Shown piece after piece: positions 10,515-22,700 of a stretch of 64,000 nucleotides of DNA. The stretch is from positions 8,835,501 to 8,899,500 of the forward strand of contig NC_046676.1 in NCBI RefSeq assembly GCF_003369915.1. Direction: 5' to 3'. Origin of the DNA: Drosophila miranda. Lineage: Eukaryota > Arthropoda > Insecta > Diptera > Drosophilidae. The notes under the pieces are model-generated. The model ran no database searches. It was not told where the DNA came from and was given only the letters and a program-made list of their open reading frames with translations. Positions within the stretch are counted from its first letter, which is position 1. Every line of letters starts with the position of its first letter. The position numbers were made by a program, and so were the translations under genes.

Positions 10515-11309
10515 CTAGTAATCCATGGCCACCGGTTCCGAGCCATTGTGCGATGATCCGTTTTGCCCCTGGTCCTTTTCGTGCTGGAACTTCTCCGGCA
10601 GCTGCCCGCTCTGTAGTATTTGTGACAGACGTTCCACCTCTGCCAGAGAACTGGCCCGCTTGATGGCCTCGCGGATGCGCTGCATATCCTCCGGATTGGC
10701 AAATCGACCACCATCAGATCCGCGCCCTTTGCCGCTACTCGCTTCGGCTGCCAGTGCTGCGGCAGCGCTCAGCTTTGACTTTTTCGAAATCTCCCTGAGC
10801 ATGTCCTTGCCCTGCTTTGTGCGGAAGAACTCCTGAGCCGCTTGCCGGTCTTTCTGCCTTATCTTCCGGAAATCAAGCAGGCGCAGATTCGGAAACTTGT
10901 AGGCCATGTACTCGCGATAGTTGGTCTTTGTGGAGACCGGGTTGATGAGCAGGCATATGGTTTCCAGCTTGGTGAACGAAACGAGTGGCTCCAAGTCGCT
11001 GAGCTCCTGCAAGTTATTGCCCGTCAGAATGATGGAGCTCAGATTGGGAACGACGGCCTCCAGGCCCTCGCTGATGCGCAAAATGCGATTGTTGTTCAGC
11101 AGCAGGCACTTGAGACGCGGTAGGTGCGGCAGATTGTCCAGCTTCCTCAAATCGTTGTCCGACAAGTCAATGGTGTCGAACTGGTCCAGAGTAGCACCAA
11201 GATTTTCGATCTGTGGAATTTTGTAGCCGCGCAAATCGAGCTCCCGCTCCCTGCACGGATTTATGTATTGCATGGACTGGTTTATCAACTCAGGAGTAAG
11301 CTTCACCAT
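10515..11309 (-). CDS. U2A: U2 small nuclear ribonucleoprotein A' (U2A)
   Basis: Single-exon ORF of 264 residues beginning MVKLTPELINQSMQYINPCR, the highly conserved SNRPA1 start. Leucine-rich repeats follow (for example IDLSDNDLRKLDNLPHLPRL), then the LRR cap with YREYMAYKFPNLRLLDF. The C-terminal third is low-complexity and basic/acidic, as in other U2A' proteins. U2A' binds stem-loop IV of U2 snRNA together with U2B''. Full length; no abnormality seen. A Motif 1-like element precedes it by about 95 bp. Confidence 0.97.
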   Translation of the reverse strand: MVKLTPELINQSMQYINPCRERELDLRGYKIPQIENLGATLDQFDTIDLSDNDLRKLDNLPHLPRLKCLLLNNNRILRISEGLEAVVPNLSSIILTGNNLQELSDLEPLVSFTKLETICLLINPVSTKTNYREYMAYKFPNLRLLDFRKIRQKDRQAAQEFFRTKQGKDMLREISKKSKLSAAAALAAEASSGKGRGSDGGRFANPEDMQRIREAIKRASSLAEVERLSQILQSGQLPEKFQHEKDQGQNGSSHNGSEPVAMDY

Positions 11310-11400
11310 AGTGTCTGTGCTTATTTATAATAGTTTACTCAAAAAATGCTATTGAATGGACAATATTTTTTACAGAAAATACAGTAAAAAACGAAGCGTT

Positions 11401-11411
11401 CAATGTGACCG
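11401..11411 (-). promoter_or_regulatory. Motif 1-like element upstream of U2A
   Basis: The minus strand reads cGGTCACATTG, one mismatch from YGGTCACACTR, at about 95 bp upstream of the U2A ATG. Confidence 0.5.
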
Positions 11412-11439
11412 CCGGTTTAATGATGAAAAAACAAACTTA

Positions 11440-12240
11440 GCCGACTTAAGCCCCCTACATTTAAATAGTTCAACTACTTGAGGTAAATGGCGGAAAATAT
11501 TAACTATTGTAAATTCTTCTTGTAGATGCCATCTTTTCTCTGAACTTCAAAAAACACCACGATATCTTTCACCTGAACTGCGCTAATATTAGTCAATTTT
11601 CTTTATTTTCGGTGGATTATTAAAATACCCCCGTGGCTTACAATGGGTTAATTTTTCTCCGTCAAGGGCTGGAAACCATATTGCTTAATTTTGATGTTCC
11701 GTCAAATATAATATTCTAAGCTAGATAGAACCCTCAGCCCTGAAAAAACTATTTCCAAATTAATGAATCAAAAATTCTACTTAACTGTCTTATTCTAAAT
11801 ACTTGCATTTATTGGATTTTGTCTAAATAAATGTTTTACTGAAAAAGGTGAAACAAATAAACGTAAGGGAATAATCGTTCCTATTGCTCAATTATGTTAT
11901 TCTCTTGAATAATGCTGGCTAACTAGGACCTTCAGCTCTTTTCAAATAGTTTTATGTCATTGATGAATACATTTTCCGCAAGAGTTGCTACTCTAAGTAC
12001 TATCTTTTATTACATTTTTCTTAAATAAGGTTTAAAAAAATAAAGAGAAAGCACAAAAACGTAAGTGTGCAAGGAATGAAACGTAAGTGTGTCTGGAATG
12101 TTACGTCATTGTTGCTAGTCAAAGGTATCCGCTACGAGTATTTATACCCTATTTCACGCTAAAATTATTTTTCCAAGCTAATTTGAATATCGCTCCCGAT
12201 ACCTAATCTTGGTCTCTGTAAGAAGGCCACTAATAAAATT
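11440..12240. repeat. Dispersed repeat family R2, copy 1 (degenerate)
   Basis: Blocks shared in the same order with 35385-36045 include ccacgatatctttcacctga, aaacgtaagtgtgt, ggaatgttacgt and cttggtctc. Related acgta(a)agtgtg motifs continue to about 12400. No ORF is present. It lies in the CARMIL-U2A intergenic space; copy 2 lies just upstream of CARMIL. Confidence 0.55.
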
Positions 12241-12559
12241 AAAACAGAGACTGACTATTTCTGTATTCATTAGAGCCTCGGATGACAAACATTTTCGCAA
12301 TTCTATAATATCCTTTCCCTAGGGTGTGCAGAATCGCGCGCCCGTTTTGCGGGACATGTTCTAGACAAATTGAATGTTCCCAACGGTAAAAAACGTAAAG
12401 TGTGGAATGAAAAAACTTAACCCACTATTTAAAATATCGACGACGACCCAAAACAATTTTATATAATAGAAAGATATCGGTACCGATAGCGCAAGTAGTG
12501 GCGGTTTTGTATCGAAGTTTGAAAGGGAAACGCAGGGCTAAATTGTTGTTTTCCATTTA

Positions 12560-13726
12560 ATTTGAATTTCAATAGATTACAATGATGTTTTAATTGCTTA
12601 ACCATAATGAACACGTAAAGTATTTCGTATTTTCGTTTCTTTTGTGTCTAAGTTGAATGGCAAACAATTGAGCCAACTATGGGAGATATCGGGCAACACT
12701 CTAAACTCGAAGTGCGTGTGTTCGGTGGAGGTGGACTGGGTCAAACTCTCTTGGATAAAACTTCTTGTGTCGTTCGTGCAAACTACTTGATCTTCATCTC
12801 GAGTATATAGTAGTATGTTTACTGTACTTTTAAATGCATTGGGTAATTCGTTATCGTTCACATATAGTAATTTCTTAGCGTAAATTGTTAACTTTGTATA
12901 AAAAATCAGAGCAGACCTTCTCAGTAAATAAATGCATACGTTCTTTGTCGCAAACGGCGCTTGAATATTTGAAACGGATTGTCGTTTTAATGCCACACAC
13001 ATGTATGTACATACATATATGTACGTGTATAGTTGTAAGGAAAATGAAAACTATTGAAATAATAAACCATAAATACGTGTATTTGGAAGCAGTTATAAAA
13101 AATATTGTATTTCATATCGATTTGTTTAGGTGTAGGCCATTAAAATAGTTCGTATGCACGCAATCGATCTACATAAAGTGTATACATCGTCTATTCTCTC
13201 CATATCTCTCATTCATAGATACATATCATATTCATTGCGCTCCTTCGTTAGTTTCATTGAAATTGTTTAATAGCACACGCTAAAAATAGATTTCTTTTAG
13301 TTCTGTATATAATTGGCACTTAAATCATTTAAAATACATAAAATATAAAATATAGTACACAAAAACATCTTTATAAATATGCAAAGGTTAATTTGGATAA
13401 AATGTAGGTTATATAGTAGGTATGTATATCAATAAATAAATCACGTTCATTCCACAAAATTACCAAAGGAAAACAATACACACGCGCCATTGCACATAAA
13501 TTAATGGTTCAGTACGAATAAGTTGCAACCTCGTTTCCGTTACCGTCTCTACATATCTTCTCGTCTTAAACATATCATCATTTCATCATCTCATCATCTA
13601 ATCATCCCTTTGGATCGATCGATCACACAAAACTGTGGCTGGCTCTCGGATGGGATGGGGCGGGGGGTCGGAGTTAGGGTGGGCCAGGGACGATCTAAAG
13701 GAATGTTGAGCATATAACTAGAAAAC
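12560..13726 (-). other. Presumed CARMIL 3' UTR
   Basis: AT-rich sequence following the CARMIL stop. Short open frames here have no coding character. I could not fix the polyadenylation site. Confidence 0.45.
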
Positions 13727-16700
13727 TTATAAATCAACGACATCCTCCTTTGTGTAGGGCGTAGTCTCTCTAAACATGCGTCGTGTCGAGATGGTGCGCT
13801 GCAGGTCTTCAGCTAATGTCTCCTGTTCGGATGGGCAGAGGTTAAACATGTGTTTACGTTATTTTCGTATTTCTCAGCTTAACAATTACTATGACAACAG
13901 GCAACATACAGATGCAGGATGAGTGCTGGTGACATGCAACTTAAGGACTACACACTAGACAACAAATGTTAGACGCACAGGATGAGCAACCGAAACAACG
14001 AGGCCACCAAAAATTTCGAACGGCGATTCATGATTGAAGCAGCTGTGGTTCCGGGTTCAAACCTCGAATAGCGTTGAGATCTCCTTGCCAGCGATGCGCT
14101 TGATGCCGCCGCTCTCCGCACAGCTGCCCGACTTGCCGCTCAGCTGACCGTTGCGCATGCTCAGGATCTCATTGCTGATGAGGCTGGCGCAGGCCATGGC
14201 GTGCTTCTTCTCGGTGGTGCTCGAGTGGCTGATGGACTGACTGCTGCCGCCGTGCTCTGTGATGGTGATCTTGCTCAGCGTCTCCTGGCTCTCGCTGTTG
14301 CTGCTCGTGGTGCTCACAATCCTTGAGCGCGCCTGGTTCTGGGTATTTAATACTGTCGTCGTTGTTGTAGTAGTTGTGGTTCCACCGCCACTGGTCGAGG
14401 ATGACAATGACGAGTTCGAGGAGGTGGAAGATGCATTGCTCGTGCGCCCACCTGCTGTGTTCAGGAGGGTTCTGGGCATAACGGGCGGTTTCATGGGGAG
14501 TTCTTTACATTTAACGAGTACAACAAATCAATCAAAATATGAAAATAAATAAGATACAAAATAAAAATAGTTTAAGCTTGCAAAAATCTACATCTACGAA
14601 TGGAGATAGATCTACAAAGTGCTGGGCAGGCATCGCATACATCTTCTCATGCACTGACTGGGACACTCCACTTACCCAATCGACTAAGGCCTGCCGCCAG
14701 CTCGCGCACAGACTTCTTCTCAAGGGCAGCTCCTGCAACAGAAGATTGATTATTTCGTTTCGTTTTCGTTATGGGAACAGTGTCCGGCGCTCACCTGGTG
14801 TAATGCCCACAATGCTGCCCCCGCCACTTCCGCCCCCTGCTATGGCTATGCCCGGTGTGATACCCACTATTGAGCCGCCGGTGCTCTGGCCAAAGGTCAG
14901 CACCTCAACATCTGAACACAAAAGAGTGATTAGTGATTGCTGATAGGATTCATTCCCCCCTCCCATTTCATACCTTCCTGCAGCTTGTCCGGCGTCGTCT
15001 TGTTGGAGTCGGCGGTACCGTTTCCAGTGACCAGATCGCTGGACTTGGGCTCGCTGCCCACCACAGACCAGGGACGCGGCTTCTGCAGCACAATGGGCGT
15101 GCGCAGGATTCCGTTGCCCGTCTTCACTATCACGCTTCCCTCCCCGCTGGTGGCGTGGCTCTTGATCGAATCGCTGCTTGGCGAGCGCATCTTGTCATCG
15201 CGGTTTCCCGCTTTGAGCAATCCGGATGTGGCTCCCTCTTCCATGGCAGCACCCGAGCCAGGCCCACCCTCGGTGCGCATCTTGACCAGCGGCGATTTGC
15301 GTCCCACCAACGGCGAATACTTCTCGAGGTTGTCCGTGGAGCGCGACCGGGTGGCCCAGGAGGCATCTGCGGGAAAGGCATCATCAGATATGGTTCTGTG
15401 GCTATCCAGGATTCACTTACTCTTGAGGAGGGGCGACTGGCGGTCTAATTTGATTGGTCGGCGCTCCTCCAGGATGGGCGTGGTCTCCTCGGAGGTCATC
15501 TGTCCGTTGCCATCGCGGCTCATGGTGGGGCTGTCGACAAACGACAGCGAGCTGCACTCCTCCGACGTGGGCGAGACGAGGGGCGTCAGCGTGGTGGGTG
15601 TCACCGATCCCGGACGAAAGAAGTGCTCCAGTCCCTCGCCAATCTCCCTGCCGCCACCGGCACACTCGGCGCTGACCAACGGCCGGGTCGGGGCCCGCGT
15701 CTTGGCCCGCTTCGGTCGTCCCTTGACCAGGTGCTGCAGCTGGAACGAGGCGCTGGGCAGCTCGGTGATGGAGTCGCAGCACTCGTCGACGCCGCCATCG
15801 TCCATGGCCGCGATGCTGTCCGTCATGTTGCTGGCAGCGGCCAAGGCGGCGGCACCGGCAGCTGCACCGCGGTTCGACAGCTGGGAGTTGGAGCGATGCG
15901 AGGAGGGGGACTCCAGCAGATCGGGTATGTGGCTCAGGCTGAGATTCTCCACGACCGACTGGGGACGAACCTTTCGGGCAACGCTGCGCCGCTTGGTGGG
16001 CAGATGGGGAGTGGCCTGCGGGGTGGATGGATGTCATTAGATGGGCTTCATTAGATGGAGGTGTCTGCAAATCCTTTATATTCGGAGGGGCTGGTCGGGG
16101 AGGGATTTCTACGGGTGTGATTATGGTGTGTGTGAAATAATGAAATGTGTTTGTATTTCGGGGGATCGACTACGGTTAAAAACAGATATAGATATTCTAC
16201 AGAAACGAGCAGACTACAGCAGAGCGGGGGAATGGAATGGCATAAATTTAAGGATAAGAGTTGAGTCCGATCTCTCTCAGCCAGTTCTCAGCTGTCGGGG
16301 AATCAAGGAGCATCTGCCCCATGATTCGCTGGCAGTCCCAGAGGCAGCGGATTCATCGACCCAACTCCAGAGTTATACAGAGATAGAGACACGAGACAGA
16401 GAGAGACAGAGAAAGAGAAAGAGAAAGAGAGATATGACAAATACTACTTACAAGGTTGAGATATTCCAATTTCTTTTGTGTTTGTTTGATTTTGAAATGC
16501 AATTATGTAAATGAGTTGGAGACAAGGTTTAAATATAGTATTTTATATTTATATAGTACGAGTACGAGTACGATTACGAGTACGAGTTGTTGCGGTTTTT
16601 GTACATTGATTTGGTTTGGTTGATTTGATGGTTGATGGTTGGTTGGTTGGGTGTTTGTCGGGGGCAGGAAGACATGAGAAAAATAATGAGCATGAGCATT

Positions 16701-19700
16701 TTGAATACACATTTGAGTACATAATTTATTAATGAGATTCGATGATTCAATGATGTATGTATGCACGAGTATGTAGGAGGTATGCTGGTGCATATTGCAC
16801 ATTAATTTGTTTCGATTTCGATGTCTTTCATTTGCGATCGTGTGTTTGTTCCAGCTACGTTTTGTTTTTTGTTTTGAGTTCATTTTACACATGAATGTAC
16901 GTATGTACGTATATATGCTATATGGGTGTATGTGTGTGTATCTATGAGGGTGTGACTTCTTCTCAGCATTTAGCACTCTACACTATTCGCTTGCAATCTT
17001 CGATGTATTTCTATGGTCTAATTGGTTTTTGGTTCTTTTTTTTGGAGGTGTCTATTGCATCCAATTGGGTAGCGACAGATTTTCAACACTTACAGTGGGC
17101 GATTCCAGGCCCAGCTTGGGCAGTATCGAGCCGCGTCCGCCCGGGCGTATGATCAGCCCGTCCGCATCCTGCAAGAGTCAGAGTTGAAGGGTATGTGCGA
17201 TCGGTTAGTGTTTGCTCGTCGCTGTCTGTTGCTGTCTGTGTTGTGGTCCACTCCAAATAGTTTGTCGATTCGGCAACCCCCCAAAACTGGCCCAATATTT
17301 AATCGAATGCTGATAAGCAGAGTCGGCGGCCAACTGGCTCAGTCGCTGGCGAGGTGCTCCACTTTTGTCGAAAGTAGGTGCCTCTCTCTGGGGGCCTTAG
17401 GGGCCATGACATCACATGTGACATGAGCCAGCTTTGCCCCGGGCCTGATAAGGGGGATGCCGCCTCGATAGACACATAGGTAGATCGATGCACACTACTT
17501 ACATGACTGGAGCGACTGCGTACAATGTCCGGCGTCTGGGGCTCATCCAGCAGCACCGACGGCGACTCGGCGATGCCCATGCCCCGGCGATAGCGGGTCA
17601 ATGCCTCCAGCACCTCATCCGTTGCCCGGTCCGAGATGGCGGCGGCCAGCGTCTGCTCAATCTCACTGTAAAGAACCAAGCACCAATTAGTCAATGGAGT
17701 CGAAGGGGAGCCGGAGAGCAGGGCTACTTTTGGCCAGCTGGCTCTGGATCTGCGGGTAAAAGGGCAGGCGAAGGTTCCACCTCTTCATCGGGACACACTC
17801 TGTAGACTGGACTGCTGCCCTGGGCCTTCGAGGACGAGCCGCCGAAGCAGCAGCACAGAGTGCGCATCAGACCCATCTCTATGCTGGTCGGGGGTCGCTG
17901 CTCAACAGCTGTCGCACGATGACTGCCAACTGATTCGCACTGGATTCTCCTCGGACTATTTGCTGGCGCTCACACAATATCGCGACACATATGTTTTCTT
18001 AGAAATGTATACATATGTCTATTCCTATATCCTATGTGCCTGGCTCTGGCCCACAGACGCGTTTGAGTCCGATATCCCCTTTGGCACAGTGGAACTGCAT
18101 TCAGCTGTTTCTGTTTTTCTTGTGTGTGTGTTTTTTAATCTTATCGGGGAGTATGCTCTCTTGCTCTTTCTATTTCTACCACTCTCCCTCACACACACAC
18201 AAACACACTCTCCACTCTCCCACATTCCAACTGAGAGTGGGGAGTCGAGTGTTGTGGAGAGGCTGCTTCGCTGGCAGAGAGCGTAACTCGAAACGCAATT
18301 TAAAATATGCAAAAACAATATGTTTGTTTGCTTGCTTCCCATACTCTTCCAGAGGGTAGCCCCCATTTGGGATATACATAGATTTTCCATACAAATTCTT
18401 AATCATTTATCTGTTTTTATGGAAACTACTCTGTCGGCTGTAACCTGTCCTAGATCACTCACGGATCACAGAATGTGCTGTCCAGCTGTAAGTGTATCTA
18501 CAGCTTCGGTTCCATTTCTTTTTTCGTTTGCGAATCATGACTAATAACTGTGTTAATATTTACTCTAAATACTATACTTACTTTATAATCTTAATCTTTC
18601 TACAATGCTCACCATTCAAATGAAATTCTGAAATTTTCCTAAACATTTCCCATATCAACACTCCGTTTGGTCTCCTTTTTATACCCGATACTCAAAATGT
18701 CCGTCTGTCCGTCCGTCCGTCTGTCCGTCCCCATTAGCGCCTAGTGCTCAAAGACTATAAGAGCTAGAGCAACGATGTTTTGGATCCAGACTTCTGTGAT
18801 ATGTCACTGCTACAAAAATATTTCAAAACTTCGCCCCGCCCACTTCCGCCCCCACAAAGGACGAAAATCTGTGACATCCACAATTTTAAAGATACGAGAA
18901 AACCAAAAACGCAGAATCGTAGAGAATGACCATATCTTTTAGACTGCAGAATTTGAATAAGATCGTATTATTATTATAGCCAGCATCAAGAAAACAATTT
19001 CATTTTTTCTCGCCCTGTCTCTCTCTAATACACACGTAGCATAGCCGGCTTTGCTTAGAGTAAAACATTAGCGCCTAGATCTCAGAGACTATAAAAGCTA
19101 GAGCAACCAAATTTGGTATCCGCACTCCTGTTAGATCTCACTATAAAACGTATATCTCAAAATTTCGCCCCACCCCCTTCCGCCCCCACAAAGGACGAAA
19201 ATCTGTTGCATCCACAATATTGAGGATACGAGAAAACTAAAAACGCAGAATCATAGATAATGATCATATCTATCAGATTGCTGAATCTGGATCAGATCAG
19301 ATCATTTATATAGCCAAAAGGAACAAATCAATTTGCACTGGCTACGCAGTGCCCGACGACAAGCTCAGACTGATTTTCTGTCTCTCTCTTTGTCGTGTCG
19401 TTCAATATTAGCGGCGTCTGCCGGAGGAGAGCCTGACTTAGTATCGGGTATAACTGAAGAGTTGCGGTGTCCGCTGCAACTCACAACGTTCCCCCTCGTT
19501 TTCTCTCAGTTATCGCAATTCGGGCTTGAATTTGACCTTCGAATCTTGCTCTAGCGATAGCTATGAGTATTGTATATAAAGCAAGATGCTCTATGGATCC
19601 GCTTACTGCGAAGTTCATTTAAATATATATTTCGTTGTTCCATTGTATACTATAGTCCTCCCAATCTTCCAACTCTTTCAACAGTCACTTTCTTAACCTA

Positions 19701-22700
19701 TTGTAGCCCTGATCGTTTCCATCTTTGTGACACTCACCCAACTTTGTTCATTATCTCGCTGCCGGCATTGTTGAGGAGGCATTGTTGCAGAAAGTCTTCG
19801 GGGACCACCAGCCGCTCGGCGAGCGCCTTGCGCAGATCTTGGATCACAATCTGATTGCCCAGGGTCTTGGGGCACTGCTCGATGCCGGTGCGTATCATGG
19901 TCTCCAGGGTCTCCTCGAGGTAGCTCTTGATCGTGTAGCCCAGCTCGCTGGCCACTCGCGTCAGCTTCATCTCGATGGGATGGGCATCGCTGCGCACGGC
20001 CTCCTGGAGCTTGGGCATCAGCTGCTTGCAGTTTTCGGCGTCGGTGATCAGCCGCTGGACCGCAGAGGCAGCCGAGTCTCCGCCCCCGCCCTTGGCTATC
20101 GAGATGGTGTCCTGCGTCTCGGCCACGAGTTTGTCCACCAGCTGGTGGGTGGAGGAGAGCATAAAGCCGTGCTGCAGCCGAAAGCCCTGACCATTGGTCC
20201 GCTGCAGACCATTGCAGTTGCGCTGCAGCAGCTCCTGCATCTTGCGCATGACGGCGTCCGTCTTGTCCGGATGGTTCTTGAGGTGCGGCGCAATGTCGAA
20301 CACCGGGAAGGGGATGGTGCGCATGCTGTGGTTGTGCTCCAGCGCGTACACAATGTCCGCGTACCCCTGCAGCGTGACCCCGTTCTTGTCCATGTAGATG
20401 GTGCGCAGGCGATTGTTGATCTGCAGCGCCTTGGCGAGTAGCCGGGCGCCCACGTCGCCCATGAAGTTGCCGCTGATGTCGAGCTTCTGGAGACTCTGGT
20501 TGCTGCCGAGGGCGTTGATGAAGTCGTGCAGGTCGTGCTTGAGTTTGTTCTCCGACAACACCAGCTCGGCCAGCGGGAAGTCGTCCTTCTGGATGAGGTT
20601 CACCAGGGCGTCCATCACAGGGGGTATGTGCTTCGGCTTCATGCCCGTCAGACTGCGGCACAGGTGGAGCGTTCGAATCGACGGGTTCTTCGAGATGGCC
20701 GTCAGCACGGGCGCGAGCTCTGCATCCAGATCTGCAAGGGGATTCGAACAGTTAGGTTAGGGATTGCGACACCTTATGGAAAAGTTATGCTCTGGCCACC
20801 ACTCACTGTTGTCGCTGATGTCCAGGCTCTGGAGCACACGTACGCCGTGTATGCAGGACTCGAGCACGTGGGCGCCTTGGGTGCCCAGCGTATTGCTGCT
20901 GAGGTCCAGGTAGAGGCCCGCCGTGGACTCGTTGCAGGCCAGGCCGAGCAGCAGGTTCTTGAGCGCCTCCATGGGCAGCTTGCAGCCGGCGATGTTCAGA
21001 TGCTTGAGGCTCAATGTGCTGGTGAAGAACTGCTTGAACGAGGGCGGTATCTCCTTGCCCTTCTTCGTGCTGAACGAGTTGTGCGAGACATTCAGGTGGG
21101 CCAGATGCGTGGCACAGCCGCGCAACAGAGCTCCAAACAGCTAGAGGATTACATGGATATTGTTTGAGTTGGAGATTCTCCATAGATTCGATTTCTAATC
21201 CAAGATACATACATTCTCCAGCATGATGTCAGTCGAGGCCAGGTCCAGGTGCTCCAGCACATTGGGTTGAGCCAGGAAATTGTGCAGATTCTACGAAACA
21301 AATAGCAGATTCAGTTGTAGCTCCATTTGGTTGCAGACGCAGGCAGTACTCACGGTTAAATCATCTTTTAGACTATTACCACTTAGGTCTAGATACGTGA
21401 GCGAGTTCGAAATACTTTGATTGAGCGTCAGTGAGTGCGACATCTGGTTGACGCCCTTCGAGGTGAGGCCGCAGTGGGCCAGGGCCAGCTTGCACAGACC
21501 CTTCGACACCTTGGCTATGGGTCCGGCCAGATGTATGGCACCTAAGCAGCAGAAAAGAAACACAAATGCTTTAGCAAATGGATCTAAGCAACTCTAAGGA
21601 ACGATATTTGACGAACAACGAGAGATATTGACATGAATGAAGCATGATCTGTGGTGGTTCCAATTGGGGAATTTTTCACTAATTTCTGGGCCAATATTTT
21701 GGTATATCAAATGCATGAAAAAGAGTATGAAATAAGGTCTGACTGAGTGCTAACTTTGGTGGCAATTTGCTGGGGGCATTTGTGGCAATGGGTTATGGAC
21801 GGGAAGGACATGTCGGGTGGGAGGATTCGTTTTGGATAATCGTATTGCAAATATTGATCAAATCAACAAACAAGAGCGCTTACAACAGCAACAACAATGG
21901 CAAGAACGGCATGGCATGACAAATGTATTACAATATGGCAATATGTATTATATATTTAGAGATAAATGATAAATGATGTTTCTATTAGTGGCTGCAAACC
22001 TTGTACAATCTTTCCAAGTAGGGCGCACAACGAGCTTGCACCTACACGAACAAAATGTCACACATAATCGACAATAAGCATCGAAACAAAAAGGAAAATC
22101 GACAATACAATCGACAAGAGAACACACAAAGAGAACAGATGGGTAGAGTAGACAAGAATTGGATTAATTGGATTACGCGTGGCGGCTCTCGGTGGCAGGG
22201 CAGAGGATTAAGGGGTTTGGGAATAGGGGGCTGGATGGCTGCATGGCCTGGGGGAGACACACCTTTGTCCTCAATTATATTGTGGCTCAGATCGATGGTG
22301 CGAATGGCGGGATTGCTATTCGTTATCACAGATATAGATAACTTGTTCAGGAAATCCCATCTGAAAAGAGCGATAATATGCCATCAGTGTCACGCAGATT
22401 ACTCGGAATGTGGCGGACTATTCACCTTAAGCCTAACGACTCCAGATGCAGCTCCTCCAGCCACATCGAGCGCTTGAGCACGTGCAGGATGCGTTCCAGG
22501 GTTTCGTGGGAGAGACGCATGTGGGCGGCCTTTAGGCCACGAAAAAACGTATTGTACTCCAGCGCCGAAACGATGGCCATCAAGTCTCTGCATAGAACAG
22601 AAGAGAGTCATTCAGTCAATTATAATCCTCATTAGCCACATAGAAACTTACTTCGGTTCCAAGTGGTCAAAGTCGCGCAGGTTGAGGACTCGCGTGTCGT

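Noticed and set aside
14937-16040. A 367-codon plus-strand ORF
   Set aside because: It is antisense to three CARMIL exons, which are supported by family motifs, splice sites and phase. GC-rich third positions create the shadow frame.
19693-20661. Long overlapping ORFs on both strands across the large CARMIL exon
   Set aside because: Only the minus frame matches CARMIL (LRR and helical region). The others are Gly/Arg/Ala-rich shadows.
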